A DNA stretch of 64,000 bases from Actinomyces sp. oral taxon 448 str. F0400 (lineage in GTDB: Bacteria; Actinomycetota; Actinomycetes; Actinomycetales; Actinomycetaceae): NCBI RefSeq assembly GCF_000220835.1, contig NZ_GL985606.1, positions 1,887,865 to 1,951,864 on the forward strand. Reading direction: 5' to 3'. Of the stretch, positions 16,479 through 25,178 are shown piece after piece; the first letter of the stretch is position 1; each line of letters begins with the position of its first letter. Both the position numbers and the translations under genes were made by a program. Below the pieces are notes generated by a model, which saw only the letters and a list, made by a program, of their open reading frames with translations, was not told the DNA's origin and did no database searches.

Positions 16479-17120
16479 ATGAGCACCGCCTCCTCCGCTG
16501 ATGCGCCCTCCGGTCGGGCCAGGCCCTCCAACTTCGAGCTGCCCTCCTCCTCACTGCTCGGCCGGCTCACGCTGCGGTCGATGAACCTGGGGCACCGGCG
16601 CCTGCATCGGTGGGGGCTGGACGCGGGCTCGATCGGGCCGGACTCGCGGGTCCTGGACGTCGGCTGCGGCGGCGGGGCCGCCGTGCGCCGAATCCTGCGC
16701 CTGACGCGCGCCGAGGTGGGCGCCGTCGATCACTCCCCCACTGCGGTCGATCGCACGCGCCGGCTCAACACCGCCGACGTTGCCCGCGGACGTCTGCGAG
16801 TGATGGAGGGCTCGGCCGAGGCGCTCCCGTTCCGCTCGGCCTGCTTCGACGTCGTCACCGCCTTCGAGACCGTCTACTTCTGGCCGGATCTGGAGACGGG
16901 ATTGCGTGAGGCGGTGCGCGTTCTGAGATCGAGAGGCCGCCTCGTGGTGGCGGACGAGTTCGCGGATCGCCGCTCGGCGGGGGCGTGGGCCGAGCGCCTC
17001 GCGATGAGGGTGCCCGATGCGCGGGTGCTGACCGCGGCGTGCCGAGCGGCCGGTTTCGCCCGTACCACGGCCGAGCGCCACCCGCGCAGGGGCTGGCTGC
17101 GAGTCGTCGCCGAACGCTGA
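16479..17120 (+). CDS. Class I SAM-dependent methyltransferase
   Basis: The 213-residue protein has a Methyltransf_11-type core. Motif I is VLDVGCGGGAAV (about residues 54-65), followed by the acidic residue of AVDHSPTAV, MEGSAEALPF (motif II region), FDVVTAFETVYFW and the hydrophobic strand GRLVVADEF. The substrate is not evident. ATG 16479 was chosen from the ORF content. The ribosome-binding site (AGGTCG) is weak, and the frame is open much further upstream only as a shadow of the reductase gene. Confidence 0.75.
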   Translation: MSTASSADAPSGRARPSNFELPSSSLLGRLTLRSMNLGHRRLHRWGLDAGSIGPDSRVLDVGCGGGAAVRRILRLTRAEVGAVDHSPTAVDRTRRLNTADVARGRLRVMEGSAEALPFRSACFDVVTAFETVYFWPDLETGLREAVRVLRSRGRLVVADEFADRRSAGAWAERLAMRVPDARVLTAACRAAGFARTTAERHPRRGWLRVVAER

Positions 17121-17283
17121 GCCTCCCTGTGCCCCGGGGACATGCGCGGCACGCCGGTCGTTCGTCCCGCAACCGCACGCGCACCCCGCCCCTCCCGGGA
17201 TGCTCCGAACCTCTGGCGGCAGCCGGTGAGGAACCGGTCGTCGATCCGCCACGAGCACAGTGCGGCCGGCCGTCGCGGATCGC

Positions 17284-18288
17284 TCAGTCCTCGTGGTGCA
17301 GCGCGGTGACAGTCGCCCCGGCCTCGGGCCCTCCGGCGCTAGGAACGTCATCGACGCTTCTCCAGGCGGGGACAAAGGGATCGGTGAGCGGATCGAACCA
17401 GTGATCGATGTGGATCATCTCATCCGCCGACGGGATGAGGACGGTGGACGTGAGCCGGTGAGCAGGCTCGGCCGGACCGCTGAGTGCGTTGACCCAGCCC
17501 TCCCAGTCCCGCTCGGCGAGGTCCACCCCCAAGGAGGAGGCGACGACGCCTCCCAGAGCGAAGGCGTCGTGGACGACGATCGCCTCGGCGAAGCTGCGTA
17601 CGAGCGGCTCATCGGGGGCGGGCTCCGCACCGACCAGGCGATGGGTCGTGACCGCTCCGATCTCCTTGAGCTGGAAGAGGAACTCGTAGTCGTAGCGTGT
17701 GAGCCATAGAGAAGGAAGCATCTCGCTCATGTGCGAGACGTCGAGCTGGCCGATGTGCGCGTCCCGGGGCATAGCGGCGAGAGCCCCAAGGTCCTCTTCC
17801 AGGAGACGGCCGTACAGGTCCGCTCCCAGGGCGTAGCAGCGGGCGGCGCCCTCCCCCAGGGTGGTCGCGAGCAACGGCGAGTAGGCGCCGAGAACGTCGG
17901 GGACGCTGTCCCAGGCGGGCGGGCCCAGCGTCTTCGTGGCCCCATCCGCCGGCTCATCGCCCCACAGGTTGCGGAAGCTCTCCATGACGTCGTCGTCCAG
18001 TGGGCCGCCGGCCGGTTCGACGACTCTCTCCAACGCGCTGAGGGGCGCCCACCGGCCGGGCTGCTCCCAGCCCAGGACGTCCCACACCCCGTGCTGCTTG
18101 TCACCGCGCACCGTGGTCCGCCCGTGCTCGTAATTGCGCCAGGTCTGCGTCGATACTCCGGCCCTCTCGGCGGACTCCTCGACGGTCAGGCCGAGCTCGA
18201 CGCGCCGATCGCGCATCGCCTCGGCGATGTCGGAGTCGGTGGGCTCGTGGTGCGGCAGTTCGGTGCTCTGGTCGTTCGTGCGGCTCAT
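17284..18288 (-). CDS. XRE-type HTH protein with a large uncharacterised C-terminal domain
   Basis: The 334-residue protein starts at ATG 18288, preceded by GAGGAGCGAGG. Residues 19-60 form a helix-turn-helix (MRDRRVELGLTVEESAERAG, then VSTQTWRNYEHGR), so it should bind DNA. The remaining 270 residues are acidic, with no recognised enzyme motif, and may sense a ligand or mediate dimer formation. It could regulate itself or a neighbour. A specific operator was not found. Confidence 0.65.
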   Translation of the reverse strand: MSRTNDQSTELPHHEPTDSDIAEAMRDRRVELGLTVEESAERAGVSTQTWRNYEHGRTTVRGDKQHGVWDVLGWEQPGRWAPLSALERVVEPAGGPLDDDVMESFRNLWGDEPADGATKTLGPPAWDSVPDVLGAYSPLLATTLGEGAARCYALGADLYGRLLEEDLGALAAMPRDAHIGQLDVSHMSEMLPSLWLTRYDYEFLFQLKEIGAVTTHRLVGAEPAPDEPLVRSFAEAIVVHDAFALGGVVASSLGVDLAERDWEGWVNALSGPAEPAHRLTSTVLIPSADEMIHIDHWFDPLTDPFVPAWRSVDDVPSAGGPEAGATVTALHHED

Positions 18289-18554
18289 CCTCGCTCCTCA
18301 CACATGTTGCTCGAGTGTCCGTCGGATGGCGACCGGTCAGCCGGCCGCCATCCACCGTAACGACTCTCCCCCGTCACCGGGCGGGTGTCAGGACAATGTC
18401 CGGCTCTCGGCATCCATCGACGGCCATCAATGCGGTCGGGGCGGCGCAGTCGATATCACCACGCCGTCGGGGTCAGGAACCGGGTGCTTGCCGGTGCCAG
18501 GCGGTCCCGCGCACCGCGATGAGCACGTAGAGTGGTGCTCATCTCTGCCGCCCC
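18289..18554. other. Divergent promoter region, XRE regulator / DUF349 gene
   Basis: No gene was recognised here. The region should carry the promoters for both flanking genes. No clear -10/-35 pair or repeated operator stands out apart from a possible TAGAGT at about 18525. Confidence 0.3.
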
Positions 18555-18648
18555 GCAGCAGGACACTCCCGGCACCGCCGGGCGCGAACGGACATGGCCA
18601 GGGCTTCTGCCCGGATCCACCCCGTCAACTTATGAAGGAGCACACGTG
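18555..18648 (+). repeat. Leader duplication, copy B (5' leader of the DUF349 gene)
   Basis: This is the functional copy of the sequence also found at 15331-15428. It holds a small CCGGC/GCCGG stem, an ATG (18594) opening a 13-codon ORF that stops just before AAGGAG, and the GTG start of the DUF349 protein. The short ORF frame is not kept in copy A, so it is probably not conserved coding. Confidence 0.55.
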
Positions 18649-20148
18649 ACTGAGCAGACGCAGCCCGACACCGAGCTGGATCCCACCGCCACGTCCCAAA
18701 CGGAGCCCTCCTCCGCCATCGAGACCACCGCCAGCGCCGGGGAGCGCAGCATCGCGTCCGGACCGGCATCACCGGAGCCGCCCGCCACCGGAAAGACTCG
18801 GCCCACCGATCCCCCCGCCGGGGATGCACCAGAGCCCAGGCAGCCCGCCGTCTCCCAGGCCCCTGCGGCGGCCGCGTCCGGCGAACCGGAGGTCGACCCT
18901 CAGGAGGCCATGGACGCCGCCAAGTGGGGCCGCGTCGACGGTGAGGGCAGGGTCTACGTCCAGGACAAGGGCGCTGAGCGGGAGGTCGGTCAGTTCCCCG
19001 ACGCTCCTATCGCTGAAGCCATGGCCTTCTACGTACGCCGCTTCCTGGACCTCAAAGCCACGGTCGATCTGTTCGCCACCCGTCTTCCCCAGCTGAGCAT
19101 CAGGGAGATCGACTCGACTTTGAAGTCGATCGACCAGTCCCTGACCGAGCCGGCCGCCGTCGGAGATCTGGAGGGGCTGCGAGCCCGCTTCACGGCCTTG
19201 AAGGCCGTCGCCTCCGAGCGTCGCGCAGCTGTCGCCGCCGAGCGCGCTGCCGCCAAGGAGCAGGCGCTGAAGGACCGCACCGCCATCGTCGAGCGCGCCG
19301 AAGCGATCAGTATCCAGGATCCTGCCCGCACCCAGTGGAAGAGTTCGGGCGCCGAGCTGCGCGAGCTGCTGGAGAAGTGGAAGCAGGCCCAGCGCCGTGG
19401 CCCGCGTCTGGACCGCCCCACGGAGGACGCCCTGTGGAAGCGGTTCAGCCACGCGCGCACGGCGTTCGACCGCCACCGCCGCCAGTTCTTCAGCGAACTG
19501 GACGCCAAGCAGGCGCAGGTCAAGGTCGCCAAGGAGGCCCTGATCAAGCGCGCCGAAGAGCTGTCGGACTCGACCGACTGGGCGGGGACCTCCGCGAAGT
19601 ACCGCGCCCTGATGGACGAATGGAAGAAGGCGGGCCGAGCCTCCCGCAAGGAGGATGATGCTCTATGGGCTCGCTTCCGCGCGGCCCAGCAGGTGTTCTT
19701 CGACGCCCGTCGCGCCAAGGATGCGGCCATCGACGCTCAGTACGCCGAGAATCTCAAGGTCAAGGAGGCCCTCGCCGCCAAGGCCGAGGCGCTCCTCCCG
19801 GTCAAGGACGTCAGGTCCGCCAAGAAGGCCTTGCGCCCCATCCAGGACGCCTGGGAGGAGGCGGGTCGTGTCCCGCGCTCGGCTCTGCGCCGCATCGAGG
19901 GCCGCATGCGCGCCGTCGAGGACGCGATCCGCGAGGCGGAGAACGCCGAATGGCGCCGCACCGACCCGGAGACCAAGGCCCGGGCCGAAGGCCTGGCCGG
20001 CCAGCTCGAGGACTCGATCGCCGAGCTGGAGAAGGATCTGGCGACGGCAACGGCTGCGGGCGACACGAAGAAGATCGCCGAGGCCGAGGCCGCGCTCACG
20101 GCCCGGCGCGCCTGGCTCGACCAAGTGCGCCGTTCCGCCCGCGCCTGA
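18646..20148 (+). CDS. DUF349 domain protein
   Basis: The 500-residue protein starts at GTG 18646 with AAGGAG 5 nt upstream. Residues 1-80 are a disordered Pro/Thr/Ala/Glu-rich region. A conserved segment follows (WGRVDGEGRVYVQDKGAERE), then a long helical region with two to three DUF349 repeats of about 70 residues (W-x-K-x-x-E-L and LW-x-R-F patterns, for instance DDALWARFRAAQQVFFDARR). The charged helices suggest coiled coil. The family's biochemical role is not established to my knowledge. A strong terminator hairpin follows 25 bp after the stop. In related actinobacteria it commonly sits near relA, as here. Confidence 0.8.
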   Translation: MTEQTQPDTELDPTATSQTEPSSAIETTASAGERSIASGPASPEPPATGKTRPTDPPAGDAPEPRQPAVSQAPAAAASGEPEVDPQEAMDAAKWGRVDGEGRVYVQDKGAEREVGQFPDAPIAEAMAFYVRRFLDLKATVDLFATRLPQLSIREIDSTLKSIDQSLTEPAAVGDLEGLRARFTALKAVASERRAAVAAERAAAKEQALKDRTAIVERAEAISIQDPARTQWKSSGAELRELLEKWKQAQRRGPRLDRPTEDALWKRFSHARTAFDRHRRQFFSELDAKQAQVKVAKEALIKRAEELSDSTDWAGTSAKYRALMDEWKKAGRASRKEDDALWARFRAAQQVFFDARRAKDAAIDAQYAENLKVKEALAAKAEALLPVKDVRSAKKALRPIQDAWEEAGRVPRSALRRIEGRMRAVEDAIREAENAEWRRTDPETKARAEGLAGQLEDSIAELEKDLATATAAGDTKKIAEAEAALTARRAWLDQVRRSARA

Positions 20149-20171
20149 GAGTCGCCGGCGCGCTCCCGCCG

Positions 20172-20220
20172 CTCCGTCGGCGCCGTCATCCAGTGGGCCG
20201 ACGGCGCCGACGGGGCGTCT
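20172..20220 (+). terminator. Terminator hairpin after the DUF349 gene
   Basis: CGTCGGCGCCGTC (20175-20187) pairs perfectly over 13 bp with GACGGCGCCGACG (20200-20212), 12-nt loop, and extends by further pairs outward to about 20172-20215. The tail is GCGTCTGTCTTC, with only scattered T, as is usual for actinobacterial terminators. Confidence 0.65.
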
Positions 20221-20332
20221 GTCTTCAACACCCCGCCTCCGCGTGTCGGAGCTCATGGCGTCGCAGACGGGTTTTATCCACAAGGCGCCCGTGCTCTGGT
20301 GCGGTGCGCGGCAGTGCCATCACCATGGCCCC

Positions 20333-20974
20333 ATGCCTCCTTCCTCCATCGCCGCCGCGTCGGCCCGCCCATCGGACTTCCCACGGGATCTGAGCGCCCG
20401 CACGGTGCTCGCCCGTTTCCTGCCCCGCCCCTTCGAGCCCGCGCTGGGACCCCTGTCGGACCGGGAGCTGACTGTGCTGCGCTGCCATCGACTCGACGAG
20501 CGGCTCCTCGCGCCCGTCGGCACCATGAGGGTCCCTCGCGATCTGCTGCGCACTCCCGGTGCGCGCGCACGCATCGTCTCCACCGTCGTGCCCGACGGCG
20601 GGGTTATCGCGATGGATACGGCAGTGTGGGTTCATCTCGACGGGCAGGCCCCCGCCGCCATTCACGTCGCCCACCCGGCCCGCCGGGGCCGGAACCGGAC
20701 GGTCGTGTTCTCCCGAGCGCTTATCCCACCCGAGGAGGTCGAACTCGTCGGCGGCGTGCCGTGCAGCACACTCGCACGGGCGGTGGTCGACGTCGCTCGA
20801 ACAGCACCGCCCGTGCGCGCCGTGGACGCGATGATCCGCGCCCGCGACGCCGGGCTGGACCGGAACCGTCTGGCGTTGGCGCTGATGACCTGCCGGGGTG
20901 CGTCGCAGCGCGGCGGACCCCGTGCCCGGCGCATCATCGAAGCGATCGTGCCGGAGCACAGAGCCCGCGAATGA
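20333..20974 (+). CDS. Hypothetical protein, AbiEi-antitoxin-like
   Basis: The 213-residue product from ATG 20333 has an AbiEi-like central pattern: RIVSTVVPDGGVIAMDTAVW, then PPEEVELVGGVPCSTLARAV and VDVARTAPPVRAVDAMIRAR. This compares to the family core of a strand pair, a conserved VxSxARTxxDxA segment and a helix. No toxin gene is next to it and there is no nuclease domain, so a toxin-antitoxin role is not supported. No ribosome-binding site is visible before the ATG, so the start is uncertain and a leaderless message is possible. It converges on relA. Confidence 0.45.
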   Translation: MPPSSIAAASARPSDFPRDLSARTVLARFLPRPFEPALGPLSDRELTVLRCHRLDERLLAPVGTMRVPRDLLRTPGARARIVSTVVPDGGVIAMDTAVWVHLDGQAPAAIHVAHPARRGRNRTVVFSRALIPPEEVELVGGVPCSTLARAVVDVARTAPPVRAVDAMIRARDAGLDRNRLALALMTCRGASQRGGPRARRIIEAIVPEHRARE

Positions 20975-21045
20975 GGCCTCGACTCCTCGCCCGGGGGAAA
21001 CCTCCGGAACACGGGGCGCGGGTGAGGCGCCCACGAGCGCGGCTC

Positions 21046-23394
21046 CTACGTTGTCGAGAGCTCGGGCCTGTGCCGGCGGGCGGCCGTGGACGTGGTGCGT
21101 CGCGCCTCGTAGACGCCGTCGATGCGACGCAGCGAGGACAGCGTGTGGTCCAGGTGACCGGCCTCGGCGAGCTCGACGACGAATCGCCCGGTCACGACGC
21201 GATCGCGTGAGGTGCCGATGGTGGCGCTGATGAGGTTGACGTGGTTATCGGCCAGGACGCGGGTGATGTCCGCCAGCAGACCCCCGCGGTCCAGGGCCTC
21301 GACCTCGAGCTGGACGAGGTAGGCGCTGTGGGCGTGTTCGGCCCAGTGCACCGAGAGCATGCGCTCGGGCTCGCGTCCGAGCTGCTCGACGTTCTGACAG
21401 TCGGTCCGGTGCACCGAGATGCCCGAGCCGCGGGTGACGAAGCCGATGATCGGGTCCCCCGGCATGGGCGTGCAGCAGCGGGCGAGCTTGACGTAGACAT
21501 CGCCCTCCTCCATGCCGTCGACGACGACGCCCGCGTCGGCCGTCCCACCGCGGCGATGATCCGCGGCGGATTTGGTGGGCACGACCCCTTCGGAGAGGGT
21601 TTCCTCGGTGCCTGCCTCCCCGCCCAAGGCGGCCACGAGGGTTTCGACGACATGCTGGGCCGAAATGCGTCTCTCCCCCACAGCGGCGTACAGACCGTCG
21701 ATATCCCCCTTGTCGAGCGAGGTGGCCACATCCATGAGCGAGTCGCGACTCATGAGTCTCTGGATCGGCAGATCTTTCCTGCGCATCGCGCGGGCGATGG
21801 CGTCCTTGCCCGCCTCGATCGCCTCCTCACGACGCTCCTTGGAGAACCAGGAACGGATCTTGCTGCGGGCACGCGTGGAGCCCACGAAGGTCAACCAGTC
21901 GCGGCTCGGCCCGGCGCCCTGCGCCTTGGAGGTGAAGACCTCGACGGTGTCACCGTTGTCCAGACGCGTGTCCAGGGGGACGAGGCGCCCGTTGACACGG
22001 GCCCCCACCGTCCGGTGGCCTACTTCAGTATGCACGGCGTAGGCGAAATCCACCGGTGTGGCCCCGCCGGGGAGCGCCATCACGTCGCCCTTGGGGGTGA
22101 AAACGTAGACCTGTGTGCCCGCCATTTCATAGCGCAGCGAGTCCAGGAACTCGGTGGGGTCTTTCGTCTCCTTCTGCCAGTCGACGAGCTGACGCAGCCA
22201 GCCCATCTCCCCTGCGTCCGAGTCCCCGGGAGCGCCTCCCAGGGGACTGGGTCCTGTGGCGTTGGGATCCTCCTTGTACTTCCAATGCGCCGCTACCCCG
22301 TACTCCGCCATGCGGTGCATCTCATGGGTGCGGATCTGAATCTCCACCGGTTTCCCGCCCGGGCCGACAACAGTAGTGTGCAGGGATTGGTAGAGGTTGA
22401 ATTTGGGAACGGCGATGTAATCCTTGAAGCGACCGCTCATGGGCGTCCACCGCGAGTGCAGAGAACCGAGGACGGCGTAACAGTCTTGAATAGTGTCCAC
22501 GATGATGCGCACGGCTACCAGGTCGTAGATGTCATCGAATTCCTTACCCCGTACGATCATTTTCTGATAGATCGAGTAGTAGTGCTTGGGGCGACCGGTG
22601 ACGACACCCTTGATCTTGTTGACGCGCAAATCCTCCTCGATCTGAAGCCGGACCTGGCGCAGGTACTCCTCACGAGCCGGAGCCCGCTCGGCGACCATAT
22701 GCTCGATCTCCTCATACACACCGGGGTAGAGGGCCTTGAAGGAGCGGTCCTCCAACTCCCATTTAATGGTGTTCATGCCCAGACGGTGTGCGAGAGGCGC
22801 GTATATTTCAAGGGTTTCCTTGGCCTTCCGGGCTGCGTTCTCCGCGGAGACGTACTTCCAGGTGCGCGCATTGTGGAGCCGGTCGCCGAGCTTGATGACG
22901 AGCACGCGGATGTCCTTGGACATCGCGACGATCATCTTGCGCACGGTCTCGGCCTGCGCCGCCTCCCCGTATTGAAGCTTGTCGAGCTTGGTGACGCCGT
23001 CGACGAGCAGGGCGATCTCACCACCGAAGTCGGCGCGCAGACGATCCAGGGAGTAGTCGGTATCCTCGACGGTGTCGTGCAGCAGAGCGGCCGCCAGAGT
23101 CTGCGACGTCATGCCGAGTTCGGCGAGAATGGTCGCCACCGCCACAGGATGGGTGATATACGGCTCACCGGACTTGCGGAACTGCCCGGTGTGGGCCTTC
23201 TCAGCGACCTCGTAGGCGCGCACGATGAGACTGGTGTCCGCCTTGGGATGGTTGGCGCGCAGCGCCCGCATGAGCGGCTCAATAGCCGCGGGCGTCGAAT
23301 GCCCGCGCGAGCCGAACCACGCTAGGCGGCTGCGGACCCGCGACCCTGGGACAACGGTTCGCCCGTCGACGCCGCTGCTCTTCGTCTCCGTCAT
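21046..23394 (-). CDS. relA: Bifunctional (p)ppGpp synthetase/hydrolase
   Basis: This 782-residue Rel protein sets stringent-response alarmone levels. An HD hydrolase domain comes first (about residues 60-170, LLHDTVEDT and KLGDRLHNART). The synthetase domain follows (about 250-360, TGRPKHYYSIYQKM, with RIIVDT and DYIAVPK), then TGS (VYVFTPKGDVMALPGG), a conserved Cys pair region (LARCCTPMPGD) and a C-terminal ACT domain (RGGLLADITRVLADN). Both catalytic halves keep their key motifs, so it should be bifunctional, as in other actinobacteria. It ends the secD-secF-apt-relA run, 138 bp after apt. ATG 23394 has a weak ribosome-binding site. The 694-codon plus-strand frame over it is a shadow. Confidence 0.95.
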   Translation of the reverse strand: MTETKSSGVDGRTVVPGSRVRSRLAWFGSRGHSTPAAIEPLMRALRANHPKADTSLIVRAYEVAEKAHTGQFRKSGEPYITHPVAVATILAELGMTSQTLAAALLHDTVEDTDYSLDRLRADFGGEIALLVDGVTKLDKLQYGEAAQAETVRKMIVAMSKDIRVLVIKLGDRLHNARTWKYVSAENAARKAKETLEIYAPLAHRLGMNTIKWELEDRSFKALYPGVYEEIEHMVAERAPAREEYLRQVRLQIEEDLRVNKIKGVVTGRPKHYYSIYQKMIVRGKEFDDIYDLVAVRIIVDTIQDCYAVLGSLHSRWTPMSGRFKDYIAVPKFNLYQSLHTTVVGPGGKPVEIQIRTHEMHRMAEYGVAAHWKYKEDPNATGPSPLGGAPGDSDAGEMGWLRQLVDWQKETKDPTEFLDSLRYEMAGTQVYVFTPKGDVMALPGGATPVDFAYAVHTEVGHRTVGARVNGRLVPLDTRLDNGDTVEVFTSKAQGAGPSRDWLTFVGSTRARSKIRSWFSKERREEAIEAGKDAIARAMRRKDLPIQRLMSRDSLMDVATSLDKGDIDGLYAAVGERRISAQHVVETLVAALGGEAGTEETLSEGVVPTKSAADHRRGGTADAGVVVDGMEEGDVYVKLARCCTPMPGDPIIGFVTRGSGISVHRTDCQNVEQLGREPERMLSVHWAEHAHSAYLVQLEVEALDRGGLLADITRVLADNHVNLISATIGTSRDRVVTGRFVVELAEAGHLDHTLSSLRRIDGVYEARRTTSTAARRHRPELSTT

Positions 23395-23532
23395 GTCGGG
23401 ATCATAGCCGTGAAGCAGGTCATGCCCCGACCCGACGCAGCCTCACAAGTCCCCCGCCCTACGCCTGCTGCGCAGCTTTCGGCCGGCTGCCGGGGGGTGC
23501 CTCCGTCGACGCCGCGCCGAGTCCCGTGAACG

Positions 23533-24090
23533 TCAGGTCGTGGCGAACGTGACGACGGAGTCGATCTCGCGGCCCGGAAGCTTATCCCGACCGCCGAGCC
23601 CCGCCAACTCGAGGAGCATGCAAATAGCCTCGACGCTGGCGCCCGCCTGTTCGATCAACTCGATGGAGGCCGAGGCGGTCCCGCCGGTGGCTAGAACATC
23701 GTCGATGACGAGAACCCGCTGGCCCGGGACGACCGTCTCGGGGCGGATCTCCATCCGGGCGGTGCCGTACTCCAGCTCGTAGTCCACGCCGACGACCGGT
23801 CCCGGCAGCTTGCCTCCCTTGCGAACGGTGATCATGCCGATGCCCAGATGCACGGCCAGGGGCGCTGCCAGAATGAAGCCGCGCGACTCCAGACCCGCGA
23901 CGGCATCGACCCGTCCACGGTAGTGGGCCGCCAGACCGTTGATAAAGGCGGCGAAGGCGGGCCCGTTGGCCAGTAGAGGAGTGATGTCGCGAAACAGGAC
24001 ACCGGGTTCAGGGAAGTCCGGCACCTCCCGGAGGTTGTCCACAACGAGCCGGGTCAGCTCGGCCGGCAGGACGGACGCGGGTGCGGTCAT
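23533..24090 (-). CDS. apt: Adenine phosphoribosyltransferase
   Basis: Cytosolic purine salvage enzyme, adenine + PRPP to AMP. The 185-residue product has the PRPP-binding motif VLVIDDVLATGGTA (about residues 125-138), the N-terminal PDFPEPGVLFRDITPL segment that is typical of Apt, and GLESRGFILAAPLA. The ATG at 24090 overlaps the secF stop by 4 nt, so translation is probably coupled. Family length is normal (170-190). Confidence 0.95.
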   Translation of the reverse strand: MTAPASVLPAELTRLVVDNLREVPDFPEPGVLFRDITPLLANGPAFAAFINGLAAHYRGRVDAVAGLESRGFILAAPLAVHLGIGMITVRKGGKLPGPVVGVDYELEYGTARMEIRPETVVPGQRVLVIDDVLATGGTASASIELIEQAGASVEAICMLLELAGLGGRDKLPGREIDSVVTFATT

Positions 24091-25178
24091 GACCGCTTTC
24101 TCCTTCTCTTGGGCTGCGCGGACACGCCGAGATGGTGGCCGGGGATGAGCGGAGCGGCCGCCGGCGCGGCGGCTACGGCCGCCTGTGCCTCGTCGTCGCC
24201 GGCCTGCGCTGCACGCCTGGCGACCACTCGTTCCGCCTGGTCGACGACGCTCCGCTCCCGACTGCGCAGGTCCACCAGCAACGGGGTGGCCAGGAAGATG
24301 GAGGACAGGGTTCCGGCGATCATGCCGATGAACAGGGTCAGGGCGATATCCCGCAGCGTGCCCGCTCCCAGGATGAAAGCGCCGACCACGAGCAGGGAGG
24401 CGACGGGCAGGACACCGACCACCGAGGTGTTGACCGACCGGATGAAGGTCTGATTGACCGCGAGATTGGCCAACTCACTGTAAGTCGAACGCGTCTGAGT
24501 ATCGAAGTGCGCCGTGTTCTCACGAATCTTATCGAAGACGACCACCGTGTCGTACAGAGAGTACCCCAGGATGGTCAGCACGCCGATGATGGTCGCGGGA
24601 GTGACCTCGAAGCCCGAGGCGGCGTAGACGCCGACGGTGATAATGATGTCGTGACCCAGGGCGAGCAGGGCGGCCACGGCCATCTTCCAGGTGCGGAAGT
24701 AGATCCAGATGAGGCCGCCCACGAGAAGGAAGAAGATCACCAGGCCTCGGATCGCCTTGCTGGTCACATCCGAGGACCAGGTCGGGCCGATGGTGGTGGC
24801 CGACACGTTGCCTGCGTCCACCCGGTAGGCAGTTGCCAAGGCGGAGGCCAGAGCGTCGAGCCGCGACTTGTCGAGTTCGCTGGCCTGAACCCGTACGGAG
24901 GAGGAGCCCATGGTCGTCACACTTGAGCCGGCGGACAGGCCCTCATCGTTCAGGATGTCATTCGCAGGGCCCTCTGATGGATCCGCGACCCCGGTGATGG
25001 TGATCTCCGAACCACCCTTGAAGTCGATGCCAGGGTTGAGGCCCGGCTTGACCACGAGGACGGCGGAGACGACGATGACGACGACGGCGATAGTGTACCA
25101 CAGGCGTCGTCTGGGGACGAAGGGCAGGGAGGTCCTGCCCGAGTACAGCTCATTGCCCAGCGCGGCGAGCGAGATCAC
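24087..25178 (-). CDS. secF: Protein translocase subunit SecF
   Basis: Membrane partner of SecD, helping Sec-dependent export with the proton gradient. The 363-residue protein has a first membrane helix at about 28-46, the extracytoplasmic domain starting GIDFKGGSEI, and five more helices in the C-terminal half, including the conserved GYSLYDTVVVFDKIRE (D and R conserved in family) and the VNQTFIRSVNTS segment. The C-terminal cytosolic tail is Ala-rich and ends basic (KRRRKRS). The start overlaps the secD stop by 4 nt (ATGA), and the end overlaps apt by 4 nt. Confidence 0.95.
   Translation of the reverse strand: MISLAALGNELYSGRTSLPFVPRRRLWYTIAVVVIVVSAVLVVKPGLNPGIDFKGGSEITITGVADPSEGPANDILNDEGLSAGSSVTTMGSSSVRVQASELDKSRLDALASALATAYRVDAGNVSATTIGPTWSSDVTSKAIRGLVIFFLLVGGLIWIYFRTWKMAVAALLALGHDIIITVGVYAASGFEVTPATIIGVLTILGYSLYDTVVVFDKIRENTAHFDTQTRSTYSELANLAVNQTFIRSVNTSVVGVLPVASLLVVGAFILGAGTLRDIALTLFIGMIAGTLSSIFLATPLLVDLRSRERSVVDQAERVVARRAAQAGDDEAQAAVAAAPAAAPLIPGHHLGVSAQPKRRRKRS

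Noticed and set aside
18594..18635. 13-codon short ORF in the DUF349 leader as a conserved leader peptide
   Set aside because: The equivalent frame is not kept in the duplicated copy at 15.3 kb, so selection for coding is unlikely.
20333..20974. AbiE toxin-antitoxin pair
   Set aside because: There is no adjacent AbiEii nucleotidyltransferase gene; only weak antitoxin-like similarity.
21241..23325. 694-codon plus-strand frame opposite relA
   Set aside because: Antisense shadow. The Rel motifs are all on the minus strand.
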